Shown: positions 1-7,547 of the stretch, in pieces | How positions within the stretch are numbered: the first letter of the stretch is position 1 | Layout: each line of letters opens with the position of its first letter | Source: Franconibacter pulveris DSM 19144 | GTDB taxonomy: Bacteria; Pseudomonadota; Gammaproteobacteria; Enterobacterales; Enterobacteriaceae | DNA: 64,000 bases | Assembly (NCBI GenBank): GCA_000621185.1 | Contig: JHYZ01000018.1 | Location: 1-64,000, forward strand | Direction: 5' to 3' | The notes under the pieces: model-generated | Databases searched by the model: none | What the model was told of the DNA's origin: nothing | What the model saw: the letters and a program-made list of their open reading frames with translations, nothing else | Translations under genes and position numbers: made by a program

Positions 1-538
1 AGTTCAATCCGGACTCACCGGATGAGCGTTGGGTGACGGACATAACCTACATCCGGACCCACGAAGGCTGGCTGTATCTGGCCGTGGTGGTTGACCTGTT
101 CACCCGAAAAGTTATCGGCTGGTCAATGCAACCCCGCATGACAAAAGAGATTGTCCTGAACGCATTACTTATGGCGGTGTGGAGGCGTAATCCTCAAAAG
201 CAGGTACTGGTTCACTCTGATCAGGGCAGTCAGTACACGAGCCACGAGTGGCAGTCGTTCCTGAAATCACACGGTCTGGAAGGCAGCATGAGTCGTCGCG
301 GTAACTGCCACGACAACGCGGTTGCGGAAAGCTTTTTCCAGCTACTGAAACGCGAACGGATTAAGAAAAGGATCTACGGAACGAGAGACGAAGCCAGAAG
401 CGATATTTTTGATTATATCGAAATGTTTTATAACAGTAAGCGTCGGCATGGTTCGAGCGAGCAGATGCCACCGGCTGAATATGAAAACCTATATTATCAA
501 CGGCTCAGAAGTGTCTAGATTATCCGTGGCGATTCAAA
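1..538 (+). mobile_element. IS3-family insertion sequence, 3' part only
   Basis: The window opens inside an insertion sequence. The transposase reading frame ends at 518, and 20 bp later the sequence GATTATCCGTGGCGATTCA ends at 538. Read on the other strand this begins TGAATCGCC, the TGA-starting terminal inverted repeat usual for IS3 elements. The left end, orfA and the left repeat lie outside the window, so completeness and target duplication cannot be judged. It abuts the AT-rich accessory block on its right. Confidence 0.8.
3..518 (+). CDS. IS3-family transposase OrfB, C-terminal part (partial at window start)
   Basis: This is the integrase-core (rve) portion of an IS3-type OrfB, the DDE recombinase that cuts and joins the element. 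The frame is open from base 3, so the GTG at 33 is an internal codon and not a start. The three catalytic acidic residues are visible: Asp in WVTDITYI, Asp in VHSDQGSQYTS, and Glu in DNAVAESFFQLLKRE about 35 residues later. The C-terminal KRRHGSSEQMPPAEYE is also typical of the family. In intact elements it is made as an OrfAB fusion by -1 frameshifting, but that region is not in the window. Confidence 0.9.
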   Translation, partial: FNPDSPDERWVTDITYIRTHEGWLYLAVVVDLFTRKVIGWSMQPRMTKEIVLNALLMAVWRRNPQKQVLVHSDQGSQYTSHEWQSFLKSHGLEGSMSRRGNCHDNAVAESFFQLLKRERIKKRIYGTRDEARSDIFDYIEMFYNSKRRHGSSEQMPPAEYENLYYQRLRSV

Positions 539-726
539 ACAGCCTCCGTAGCTGATTAGATTAAGTAAACCATCGGCAGGTGCCTTAACATATACAATTA
601 CTTTAATCGATCTAAATAGTAAAATCGATCGGTAAAATTGATCAACCTTGTTACTATAATGGCTAAAGGATGCTTACCAAGATTGCAACTTAGCATTGAG
701 GGAGCCTGATCATTGAAGGGGGAGAT

Positions 727-936
727 ATGAGAGGTATTCTATTGATTTGCAGTACATTGCTGGTTTTTAATGCTACGGCAGGCAAAAACACCATGAGCAA
801 CCCCGACGAAAAGGAGTTGCAGGGCGGGAAACGGCTTTGCACTTACGAAAACAGCATTTACTTGTTCACGTTGGTGACTGGCTCGCAATCCTGCCCTTTC
901 TCAAAAACGTTCGATACAAATGATAATGAAAAGTGA
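727..936 (+). CDS. small exported protein of unknown function
   Basis: A 69-residue frame with a strong ribosome binding site (AAGGGGGAG about 5 bases before the ATG). The N-terminus MRGILLICSTLLVFNATA looks like a Sec signal peptide with an Ala-X-Ala-like cleavage site, leaving a mature peptide of about 50 residues. That peptide has two cysteines (RLCTYEN and SQSCPF) about 18 residues apart that could pair in the periplasm. I do not recognise the family. It lies in the AT-rich accessory block and ends 10 bp from the convergent DUF262-HNH gene. The signal peptide and ribosome site argue that it is real; nothing indicates a function. Confidence 0.55.
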   Translation: MRGILLICSTLLVFNATAGKNTMSNPDEKELQGGKRLCTYENSIYLFTLVTGSQSCPFSKTFDTNDNEK

Positions 937-945
937 AACGTAATT

Positions 946-2517
946 TTAACACTTCACTGACTGGTTACAGTAAGGATGTGTCAACTGTACATTGTCAGAG
1001 TTACCATCTCCACCTTCACGGACACGTACGATATGATCATAAGAAACTGATTTTTCAGTATCAAGGTAACTTTGGCAAATCGGACATTTCAAAGCGTTAC
1101 GCAGAGCCACGTCAATGAACACCTTACTTTTTTGTTCATCGCTGATTTTTGCAGATGTTCTCTTAAAATCGCCAGAGAGTATTCTCCCCTCCAATTCGGC
1201 CAGCTCGATGAGCTTACTCTCATCAATATTCTCTCCCTGCTTTAGTGATTTGATCACCGCATTTAAAAAATCACAGTAGCGAGTCACTCGGACATTACTG
1301 CCTGGCTTTTGTACTATCATTGCGATCAAGTCCTTAAATTCGATCATTATTTTCTCAAGCCTAGACCTGATTGTTATGAAATCTTTAAAGAATTGACTGT
1401 TATTATTGGAGAGTTGTTTTGCTACCAGTAGCACGGTTCCTAAAAACATTGGCGTTGAGTGGATTCCAGTCGGACCATAAAAATAAATCGCTGGATGAAG
1501 CCCCAGGCTACCATCCCCATTGCCTGTAATTCTATTGCTCAATGTTGTGGCTTTGGAAAGGATTCTTAATGTATCGGTACCCGACACATCATCAGGGTAA
1601 TCTTCGATTTTTTTCAAAACACCATTCTGGTTGCAATCAGTGATCAGTAAGAAATCTTTCAAAACTTGGATCGCTGTCCTGACCCCTCTAGAACCGCCTA
1701 ATGGAAGATCAAGAGTTTTAATCGGGCGATCAACCTCAGGTTCGAAGAGCAAACGATGCAGCTTCGCAGATTTATCTTCAAGTTGAAGAGCAATGCCCTG
1801 ATCAAACTCCGACCAGTAGCGATGACCTTTACCAGCACGAATAATTGCTCGGGTTGCTATTGGAATACTTTTCTTGCGATTCTTTAGAAGCATCTCTTCG
1901 ATAGCATCAAGAGGAGTACCCTTCATATTGATGTTAAAAAAAGAGGTTTCAGCCTTATCTACATCACCGACAACCCATTGGACTGAGATTCCACGGGATG
2001 TTAGTACACTGATTCTTCTCTGTTGTTCCTCGGTCAATGAAGCATCATCGGCAAGCAGCTTCTGATAATATTCCCAACTGCCGACCCTGTCCTTCACAAG
2101 CTTTCTCGTTCTATCAGCAGCGCGGCGTTGCTCACGAGGAATATCATGCCCAAAAAGTTGATGAGATATATGACCGTCTCCATAATCATCTTCAACCCAG
2201 GCACGTAACGCACTTAAACGGTGACCACCATCGATCACAAAAAGATTGGTTGATGATCGCCAAAGAATAACGGAAGGTATCAAATCACCATTTATGTAGC
2301 ATTCGAGCAGCGATACAACCTGCTCAGGCCCCCAATGATTTGTTTCACGCTGGAAATCTGGTTTCCTCAGAAGCGCAGCAATTCCATTACCTGATTTCAA
2401 TTCTCTTGCAGGAATACTGTTTAGAGTTTCAAATGAAGAATTATCTTGGATCTTTAAACCTAAATCAGCACGCTTAATCAGTGCATCTAAATTTACAAGG
2501 TTAGAACGAGCAGCCAT
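946..2517 (-). CDS. DUF262/ParB-like protein with C-terminal HNH nuclease domain
   Basis: A 523-residue protein. Residues around 50-110 carry DUF262/ParB-fold hallmarks: PDFQRETNHW, resembling the family's YQR-x-W motif, and VIDGGHRLSAL in place of the usual DGQQRL. The last 48 residues form an HNH nuclease: CPIC near 478, DH near 494, and N-x-QLTHPYCN near 509-517. DUF262 is the NTP-dependent domain of GmrS/GmrD, SspE and BrxU anti-phage enzymes, usually joined to DUF1524; here the partner is a plain HNH. The likely role, by family, is restriction or DNA-damage defence. ATG 2517 is preferred over the in-frame TTG at 2532 because GAGGA sits 8 bases before the ATG. It has its own sigma70-like promoter. 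The substrate is unknown. Confidence 0.8.
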   Translation of the reverse strand: MAARSNLVNLDALIKRADLGLKIQDNSSFETLNSIPARELKSGNGIAALLRKPDFQRETNHWGPEQVVSLLECYINGDLIPSVILWRSSTNLFVIDGGHRLSALRAWVEDDYGDGHISHQLFGHDIPREQRRAADRTRKLVKDRVGSWEYYQKLLADDASLTEEQQRRISVLTSRGISVQWVVGDVDKAETSFFNINMKGTPLDAIEEMLLKNRKKSIPIATRAIIRAGKGHRYWSEFDQGIALQLEDKSAKLHRLLFEPEVDRPIKTLDLPLGGSRGVRTAIQVLKDFLLITDCNQNGVLKKIEDYPDDVSGTDTLRILSKATTLSNRITGNGDGSLGLHPAIYFYGPTGIHSTPMFLGTVLLVAKQLSNNNSQFFKDFITIRSRLEKIMIEFKDLIAMIVQKPGSNVRVTRYCDFLNAVIKSLKQGENIDESKLIELAELEGRILSGDFKRTSAKISDEQKSKVFIDVALRNALKCPICQSYLDTEKSVSYDHIVRVREGGDGNSDNVQLTHPYCNQSVKC

Positions 2518-2533
2518 GCTTATGTTCCTCAAG

Positions 2534-2575
2534 ATGACAATATGGTCATTATATCTCCAGACAATGAGGTAACAA
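2534..2575 (-). promoter_or_regulatory. promoter and operator-like palindrome of the DUF262-HNH gene
   Basis: On the minus strand, TTGTTA (2570-2575) and TATAAT (2548-2553) are separated by 16 bp, a strong sigma70-type promoter 31 bp before the ATG. Directly downstream, covering the expected start of transcription, is the inverted repeat ATGAC-N6-GTCAT (2534-2549), well placed for a repressor. No regulator gene is recognisable next to it. Confidence 0.6.
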
Positions 2576-2617
2576 CATGATTTTCTCTATTTGTTCAACT
2601 CTCTCACGAATGTCATC

Positions 2618-3975
2618 TCAATTTAACCAGTCCAAACCGTCAATAACGTAACAAAGTGAATGTAAAGGAAAAGTGCGCAAATAGCGTCTGGTAATCCCTG
2701 AGCCATTTTTCTCATGTCCTACCACCTGTTGCAAGTGCGCCAAGTTACCAACCCAGCCAGCTAAACAGGTTGAAATCATGGTATGCCGGAAACTGTGAGC
2801 TAGCCGCCGCTGCCCATAATCGTCAAGGTACGGAATACCAAGCTGATCACGGACATCAGCCAAGACCTTGCCGATTTTTGGCATGTTCTTACCTGACACA
2901 GGCGAGAAAATCTTCTCTTTCCATTGTCGGTTTACAAAATCGAGGAAGCCCCACTCGATCAGTTTGGGGTGGATCGCAACTTGTCGCGTTGCATTCTCCG
3001 TTTTGCCCTGCCCTCCTTCTGCTATCAGGAGATAATGCCGCTGGCTGTCCTCGTCATACTTGATCTGTGATTTCTCCAGTTTGGCGATCTCTCCCCTTCT
3101 GGCTCCGGTGTATGCCAACAACAAGGTGATCCACTTCTCCCAGCCGTCAGGCTGCTTGAGCGCCCAACTAACAAATTTTTTCATTTCTGCTGCACTATAT
3201 GCGCCAAACCTCGCCTTAGATGGCGCAGCAACTACGCCATGAGTCGGAGACTTCTCCAGAATATCTTTGTTGTCAGTCAGGAAGGTTTTGAACAGCGACT
3301 TATAAATCTTCAAATGCTTGTGGATAGACTCAGCGCCTACTAAATCCCCAGGCGGGACATCATCACACTCGATTAGTTGCTGAACAGTCATCGACCGATA
3401 AGGCTGTACAACACGCTTTGGCAAGTTTTCAACAACTTCCATCACCTGCTTGATGTCCTGCTTGGTGATCGTCATTACATCTGTTGATGCACCAAGGACA
3501 ATGAACATTACTTCCATAAAGCGCTCATTGGCCTGTGAAATTGCCTTCGTCCAGTTTTGGGCTTTCTCCTTTTTGTACATATTCCAAGCGCCAGCTAGTG
3601 TTAACACATCCTTTGACTGTGCTTCTGTTTGTTCTTCCTCATCTTCTGAAGGTGCAACAACCTCGCGGTATTCCTGACAACTATCGGCTGAAGATTGCGC
3701 CGTTCATCACTGAGAAATTGTTGAACCAGCCTTTGTTCATTCTGCTGCTTCAGGCTATTGCCATACTCAGAAAGACGCTTACCGAAGTGATCCGATTGGA
3801 TGGTGCCACGTTGAACTAGAGGTATAACAGGAGAAGCAAAAGACATGAGCAACTGCGCCTGGGTGTGGCTGTCAGTCTCTAACGACTTGCGAAAATACTT
3901 ATTACCGGGCAGGCGGAAACGAACGTAATAAATCCCGTTGCGTGTGATGGTGTGACGTATGGTTCTGTGGCCCAT
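2618..3975 (-). pseudogene. tyrosine recombinase/phage-type integrase, frameshifted
   Basis: Two overlapping frames together make one integrase of about 450 residues. The first (3975-3601) has the Arm-type start MGHRTIRHTITRNGIYYVRFRLPGN; the second (from about 3700, with its own first Met codon at 3607, to 2618) has the core-binding and catalytic domains. Catalytic residues are present: Arg in YTGARRGEI, H-x-x-R in LAHSFRHTM, His in VVGHEKN, and Tyr in TRRYLRTF. The second frame is at -1 relative to the first, as expected from loss of one base between about 3601 and 3702. I see no classic slippery heptamer there. The catalytic part is complete, so a shortened protein might be made, but integration activity is doubtful. 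It probably brought in this island. Confidence 0.8.
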
Positions 3976-4164
3976 TCTGAAAGTCTCATAGAGTAATGAA
4001 CTATCAAAACAGGACGTTAAAGCCAGATATTTCTTTTGATTTTCAATGAATAACCGCCAGACTACGCTGGCATTATCCAGATCAGGTGGTACGGGTATTT
4101 CTCAGCCTTCACAAAGAAGGGCACCCCGAGTCATTAGGTGTACTACTTTACTGAGCGGAAGAGT

Positions 4165-4197
4165 AAGGTAAGCGCAGGAGAGATGCAAGCTTACCTT
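4165..4197. repeat. 9-bp inverted repeat between integrase and HNH gene
   Basis: AAGGTAAGC (4165-4173) and GCTTACCTT (4189-4197) are perfect inverted arms 15 bp apart, in the gap of 269 bp between the integrase N-terminus and the HNH gene. It could be a recombinase or regulator site near the expected attachment region of the element, or a hairpin in the HNH transcript. No poly-T follows on either strand. Nothing else in 3976-4244 is recognisable. Confidence 0.4.
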
Positions 4198-4244
4198 TAT
4201 GAAGAGTTATTTATGCTCCGCCTGAATTTATAAGTTTTTTAACT

Positions 4245-5009
4245 TCAATTATTTTTGAAACGTATTATTAAATCCTTAAGCATTTCGTGATCTGCTATCT
4301 TATTCTTTTCCCGATGAAGCATAGCGTGGCAATTCGGACAAACGGGGATAAGGTCATTCACAGGATCAACTTTGTATTCTTTCTTTATAGTATGAAGCGG
4401 GGTTTTATGATGTACATGGATAAATCTTTTGCCAATCGGGCCGTATGTTTTTTCAAAATCAAAGTCGCATATTTTACAAAGATAACCATGAGCAGTTAAA
4501 CACGCAGCTCGTGCCTCAGGGTTTCTTTCATAAGCATTCACCATGACGCTAAGTTTTCCTCCTTCATAAAATTCTTCCGGCACCTCATCAGGGAACGCTA
4601 AACTTTCCGAATGAATCACTTTATCAACAACTGCATACCAAGCCTCCCCTTCCTTAAGAAGCTGTCTTTCATGCAGTTCCTCTTCAAAAGTTTTTATTTT
4701 AGCAATGTCTGAATCTGGTACGCGTTCGTTATAAACCATGCGAAATATTTTAAGCTGATAGCCCTCATCGGTAACTAATGCCAGATGCTGTAAAGCCTGT
4801 TTATAACCTGATGCTTTTCTTTTAATACCCGTTGTTCGATTCGTTTGTGTTACCCATGATTCCTTAAGAATAATTGACTTTTCCATTGATAAAGATTGAT
4901 CCCACGTTCCGAATATAACGAACTTCATCTCATGATTTACAAATGACCAACTCCAGTTCCAGTTTTTACATGTTGCACCATGAGACTCTATAAATTTCCG
5001 TCTGGACAT
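4245..5009 (-). CDS. HNH endonuclease with Trp-rich N-terminal domain (McrA-like restriction candidate)
   Basis: A 254-residue protein. The C-terminal HNH domain is complete: CKIC (178-181), HVHH (198-201), Asn 219, CPNCH (224-228) and His 232, i.e. a zinc-stabilised beta-beta-alpha-metal nuclease as in McrA-type enzymes. The N-terminal 60 residues contain NWNWSWSFVN and FVIFGTWD, a pattern I remember from other HNH proteins annotated as possible 5-methylcytosine restriction enzymes; a modified-base reader is an inference. Start ATG 5009 is preceded by GGAAGGG. The minus strand has TATAAT at 5034-5039 without a good -35. The gene is AT-richer than the core genes to its right. Together with the DUF262-HNH gene it flanks the integrase. 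Confidence 0.75.
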   Translation of the reverse strand: MSRRKFIESHGATCKNWNWSWSFVNHEMKFVIFGTWDQSLSMEKSIILKESWVTQTNRTTGIKRKASGYKQALQHLALVTDEGYQLKIFRMVYNERVPDSDIAKIKTFEEELHERQLLKEGEAWYAVVDKVIHSESLAFPDEVPEEFYEGGKLSVMVNAYERNPEARAACLTAHGYLCKICDFDFEKTYGPIGKRFIHVHHKTPLHTIKKEYKVDPVNDLIPVCPNCHAMLHREKNKIADHEMLKDLIIRFKNN

Positions 5010-5367
5010 AACTACCCTTCCGATTTAGCTTAAATTATAGATTAATTGCCGTAGCGATACTCTTGATATGACAGCGTTAACGCGTACTAAAGGTGTATAC
5101 TAATACTCCTTTACAGGCTATCAGGACAATGATCATACGCACTTATTTATAAGCGCCGGGTTTAAGAAAATTCGCCCCGAATCGCCAGGATAACTCTCAA
5201 AAGGGAGCGACAGCGCAGCGCAGAGCCCGCTGGCCGTGGTAAATATCCCTTTCACTTTTTTATGTCATATTTCTATACACAGAAGCCCTTGCAACGCTTT
5301 GGCATGGCAAGGAAAGATACGCTGTCTTGCGAACCGTGAAACAAGCCCTGTACAACGTGGAGAGTAT
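5010..5367. other. junction between accessory block and core, no gene
   Basis: 358 bp without a credible gene. It contains a possible -10 (TATAAT, minus, 5034-5039) for the HNH gene and an imperfect inverted repeat, AAAGGTGTAT-ACTA-ATACTCCTTT (5089-5112, 9 of 10 positions paired), about 50 bp upstream of that -10. Composition changes from AT-rich to GC-rich around 5150-5230, so the island edge probably lies here. No TACT-G6-N-AGTA RcnR site was found upstream of rcnB. Confidence 0.45.
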
Positions 5368-5694
5368 ATGAACAAAACTAAAATGATGATTCTGGGCGCG
5401 CTGCTGACCGTAGCGGGAACCACTTTTGCCGCGCAGCCTGCGGCACCAAAGGGGCTGGACGCCTATGAAGTCAAAGAATTTCATTCTGACTCGCGCAAGT
5501 TCGTCATCGGCGACATTGTGCCGGACATGTATCGCACCGAAGAGTACAACATCAAAAAATGGCAGCTTCGCAACCTGCCTGCGCCGGAAGCCGGAAGCCA
5601 CTGGACCTACATGGGCGGCAACTATGTGCTGATAACCGACGCCGAAGGCAAAATCCTTAAGGCGATGAACGGTGATATTTTTTATCACCACTAA
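5368..5694 (+). CDS. rcnB: nickel/cobalt homeostasis periplasmic protein RcnB
   Basis: A 108-residue periplasmic protein that matches E. coli RcnB nearly throughout, including PDMYRTEEYNIKKWQLRNLP and HWTYMGGNYVLI; the family modulates Ni/Co efflux by the RcnA pump. Residues 1-20 (MNKTKMMILGALLTVAGTTFA) are a signal peptide. ATG 5368 fits the signal peptide and the known family length; the frame is open further upstream but lacks homology. The rcnR/rcnA partners are not next to it; the accessory block lies upstream. A rho-independent terminator follows 40 bp later. Confidence 0.9.
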   Translation: MNKTKMMILGALLTVAGTTFAAQPAAPKGLDAYEVKEFHSDSRKFVIGDIVPDMYRTEEYNIKKWQLRNLPAPEAGSHWTYMGGNYVLITDAEGKILKAMNGDIFYHH

Positions 5695-5733
5695 CCGGGC
5701 CAGCCTGGCTTTACGCGTTTAGCCTCCCTCCTC

Positions 5734-5760
5734 AGGCCGCGCTCATTAAAGCGCGGCCTT
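5734..5760 (+). terminator. rho-independent terminator after rcnB
   Basis: AGGCCGCGCT-N6-AGCGCGGCCTT, a 10-bp perfect stem ending in T's, followed by a T-containing stretch, 40 bp after the rcnB stop. Confidence 0.7.
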
Positions 5761-5863
5761 ATCGTTATCCTCTCTCTTCCTTCGCTGCTGCACCTTCCTT
5801 TTCCATTAAAGCAAATCGTTAAAATGCCGATACGTTTTAAATGATTAACAGTAAGGATGCTCT

Positions 5864-6469
5864 ATGAAACGCGTGCTCGTTTTCCTTGCGCTGCTGTCTG
5901 GCGCTGCCAGCACCGCCGCCGCGAAACCGCTTACCGAAAGTTTACTGCGCTGCGACAGCCAGTTTTTTAATGCGCTTTATGCCGAACAGGCGAAATTCAC
6001 CCATGCCGCCCCGCTCGTAAAAGACAACCAGGGCCACGCCTGGTTTGCCCCGCCCAAAGATAACGCCGGGATAGTCTGGTTCGCCCAGCCAGTCCACCTA
6101 CAGCAGTTAACGCTTTCGGGCTACTACACGCAGCAGTCCGATCTGGATGAGTTTGGCAAATATTTCTTCTGGGGATGGGTTATTGAAGAGTCGCCGCAGG
6201 CGGTGATGGCGGCCCTTCCCGCGGCGCACTGGCAATCGGCAGGCGACGATTATATCACCAACGCAATGATCAAACGCCCGGGCGACAGCGCATGGCAGGT
6301 GAACAACACGGCGGTAAGCGGCATCGCGCCCGCTAAAGGCAGCGTGGAGAAACTGGCGATGTTGAGCGTGACCAAAGGCAAAACGACGCTGCTGTGTTCG
6401 TTGCAGGGAAGTGTTACCGAGGAAATTTTACTGCCGCTACGCCCGGATTTAACTGGAGGCAAAAAATGA
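5864..6469 (+). CDS. exported protein of unknown function
   Basis: A 201-residue protein with a signal peptide (MKRVLVFLALLSGAASTAAA, cut before KPLTES). The mature part has an early CDSQFF and a late LLCSLQG cysteine that could form a disulfide. Its middle, GKYFFWGWVIEESPQAV, has no motif I recognise. SD AGTAAGGA stands 8 bases before the ATG. It overlaps the next gene by 4 bp (ATGA), so the two are translationally coupled and probably act together in the envelope. I recall similar genes as hypothetical proteins in related enterobacteria and cannot assign a function. Confidence 0.75.
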   Translation: MKRVLVFLALLSGAASTAAAKPLTESLLRCDSQFFNALYAEQAKFTHAAPLVKDNQGHAWFAPPKDNAGIVWFAQPVHLQQLTLSGYYTQQSDLDEFGKYFFWGWVIEESPQAVMAALPAAHWQSAGDDYITNAMIKRPGDSAWQVNNTAVSGIAPAKGSVEKLAMLSVTKGKTTLLCSLQGSVTEEILLPLRPDLTGGKK

Positions 6470-6975
6470 TTAAACCCCTTTTACTCTGTAGCGCCGTCGC
6501 GTTACTGACCGCGTGCGCAGGGGCAGGCAAACCGCAGCCGGTCGTGGCAGGCGATCCGCCGCACGGCGTGATTAAACTGCTGCTTGATGATAAAGGCGGC
6601 ACGTACGCCGATCTGCGCGCCGTCTCCACCTGGCAGGGCAACGCCCGCCTGCGCCGGTTTTATCTTATCAATAATTACAGTGAGCAGACCGTTCTCAACA
6701 AGGACCCACGGCTTGTTATCACCAGCTCACGCGCAAATAACGTGATTAACTGCGATACGCAGGAGCGCACCCTGTTTGAGCGTATCTATTTTTCACAACC
6801 GTATGCGCAGGGTGAAGCCATCGCCGCGTCCAGTAAAGACGCCATCGGACAGTGGCGTTCTTTTCCTAAAGAGTCGCTTATCGGTATCGTCGCGGAGATG
6901 GTTTGCCAGATTGATCCCTCTCGGCTGAAGCCTGAGCCTGCGAAAAGCGAGCCGACGCTGTTGGGCGAGCTGTAA
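6466..6975 (+). CDS. lipoprotein, surface-adhesin-E-like
   Basis: A 169-residue lipoprotein. MIKPLLLCSAVALLTAC ends in a clear lipobox, with lipidation expected at Cys17. The centre and C-terminus (NVINCDTQERTLFERIYFS, then EAIAASSKDAIGQWRSF and GIVAEMVCQ) follow the layout of the surface-adhesin protein E family: a Cys-containing strand, a rewriting of the residue after it, and a closing Cys. That match is a pattern judgement. ATG 6466 overlaps the upstream stop (ATGA) and has SD GGAGG. The track-length frame starting at 6394 lacks the signal. It is probably an outer-membrane-anchored partner of the upstream exported protein. Confidence 0.75.
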   Translation: MIKPLLLCSAVALLTACAGAGKPQPVVAGDPPHGVIKLLLDDKGGTYADLRAVSTWQGNARLRRFYLINNYSEQTVLNKDPRLVITSSRANNVINCDTQERTLFERIYFSQPYAQGEAIAASSKDAIGQWRSFPKESLIGIVAEMVCQIDPSRLKPEPAKSEPTLLGEL

Positions 6976-6981
6976 AAAATG

Positions 6982-7011
6982 CGATAAAGCCGCTAAACAG
7001 CGGCTTTATCG
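6982..7011. terminator. bidirectional terminator
   Basis: CGATAAAGCCGCT-N4-AGCGGCTTTATCG, a 13-bp perfect stem between the convergent lipoprotein gene and yehS, ending 3 bp before the yehS stop codon. The stem itself supplies AT-rich ends on both strands. Confidence 0.7.
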
Positions 7012-7013
7012 TC

Positions 7014-7478
7014 TCAGGCTGGCCGTAGCCGCGCCACCAGACCGCGCAGGAAGTTACGCAGGAACTGGTCGCCGCACTCACGGTAATTTTTGTGGTCTTC
7101 AGCGCGCATCATGGCGGTCACTTCAGGCAGGGAGATACGGAATTTCTGCTCCAGCATGATAGCGACGATATCGTCGGTTTTCAGCGCGAACGCCACGCGC
7201 AACTTCTTGAGAATAAGGTTGTTATTGGTCTTACGCTCGGCGCGCAGCGCCGGTTTGCTCTCATCTTTGCCGCGGCGGGAGTAAATAAGCCCGTTGAGAA
7301 AGGCGTTCAGCACCACGTCCGGGCAGCGCAAAAAGCCGGGCTCTTCCTCTTTTTTGGCAAAGCCGACCATCTGCTCCACCGGCACGACGCTGTCCGCCAG
7401 CGCCAGAATAGCGACCATGTCATTGTTGTTGAGTTTCAGCATGTAGCGCAGGCTACGTATTACATCGTTATTAATCAT
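7014..7478 (-). CDS. yehS: DUF1456 protein YehS
   Basis: A 154-residue protein made of two copies of the DUF1456 unit: the first around NNDVIRSLRYMLKLNNNDMVAILALAD, the second around NNLILKKLRVAFALKTDDIVAIMLEQ. This matches E. coli YehS (156 residues) in order and spacing. The function is unknown; the family is cytoplasmic. As in E. coli it lies directly downstream of btsR, 69 bp away, so it is probably on the btsSR transcript. Confidence 0.9.
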   Translation of the reverse strand: MINNDVIRSLRYMLKLNNNDMVAILALADSVVPVEQMVGFAKKEEEPGFLRCPDVVLNAFLNGLIYSRRGKDESKPALRAERKTNNNLILKKLRVAFALKTDDIVAIMLEQKFRISLPEVTAMMRAEDHKNYRECGDQFLRNFLRGLVARLRPA

Positions 7479-7547
7479 TGCGGGCGTGTCTCACCGTTTT
7501 AGCTTTGCCGGGGGGCGGCAGTATAGCCCCATGACAGCGAAATACTA

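Noticed and set aside
607-643. Three nearby TCGATC/TTGATC repeats, possibly iterons
   Set aside because: Spacing is irregular (18 and 13 bp), only three copies, and no replication gene is near.
655-660. TATAAT in front of the small exported gene
   Set aside because: No -35 at a usable distance; the only nearby TTGA-type hexamer is 10-11 bp away.
3601-3720. Programmed -1 frameshifting in the integrase
   Set aside because: No X-XXY-YYZ slippery heptamer lies in the overlap, so mutation is the simpler explanation.
4287-4499. 70-codon plus-strand frame opposite the HNH gene
   Set aside because: Shadow of the HNH domain on the other strand.
5010-5367. RcnR operator expected upstream of rcnB
   Set aside because: No TACT-G6-N-AGTA pattern is present; the inverted repeat there is A/T-rich and nearer the HNH gene.
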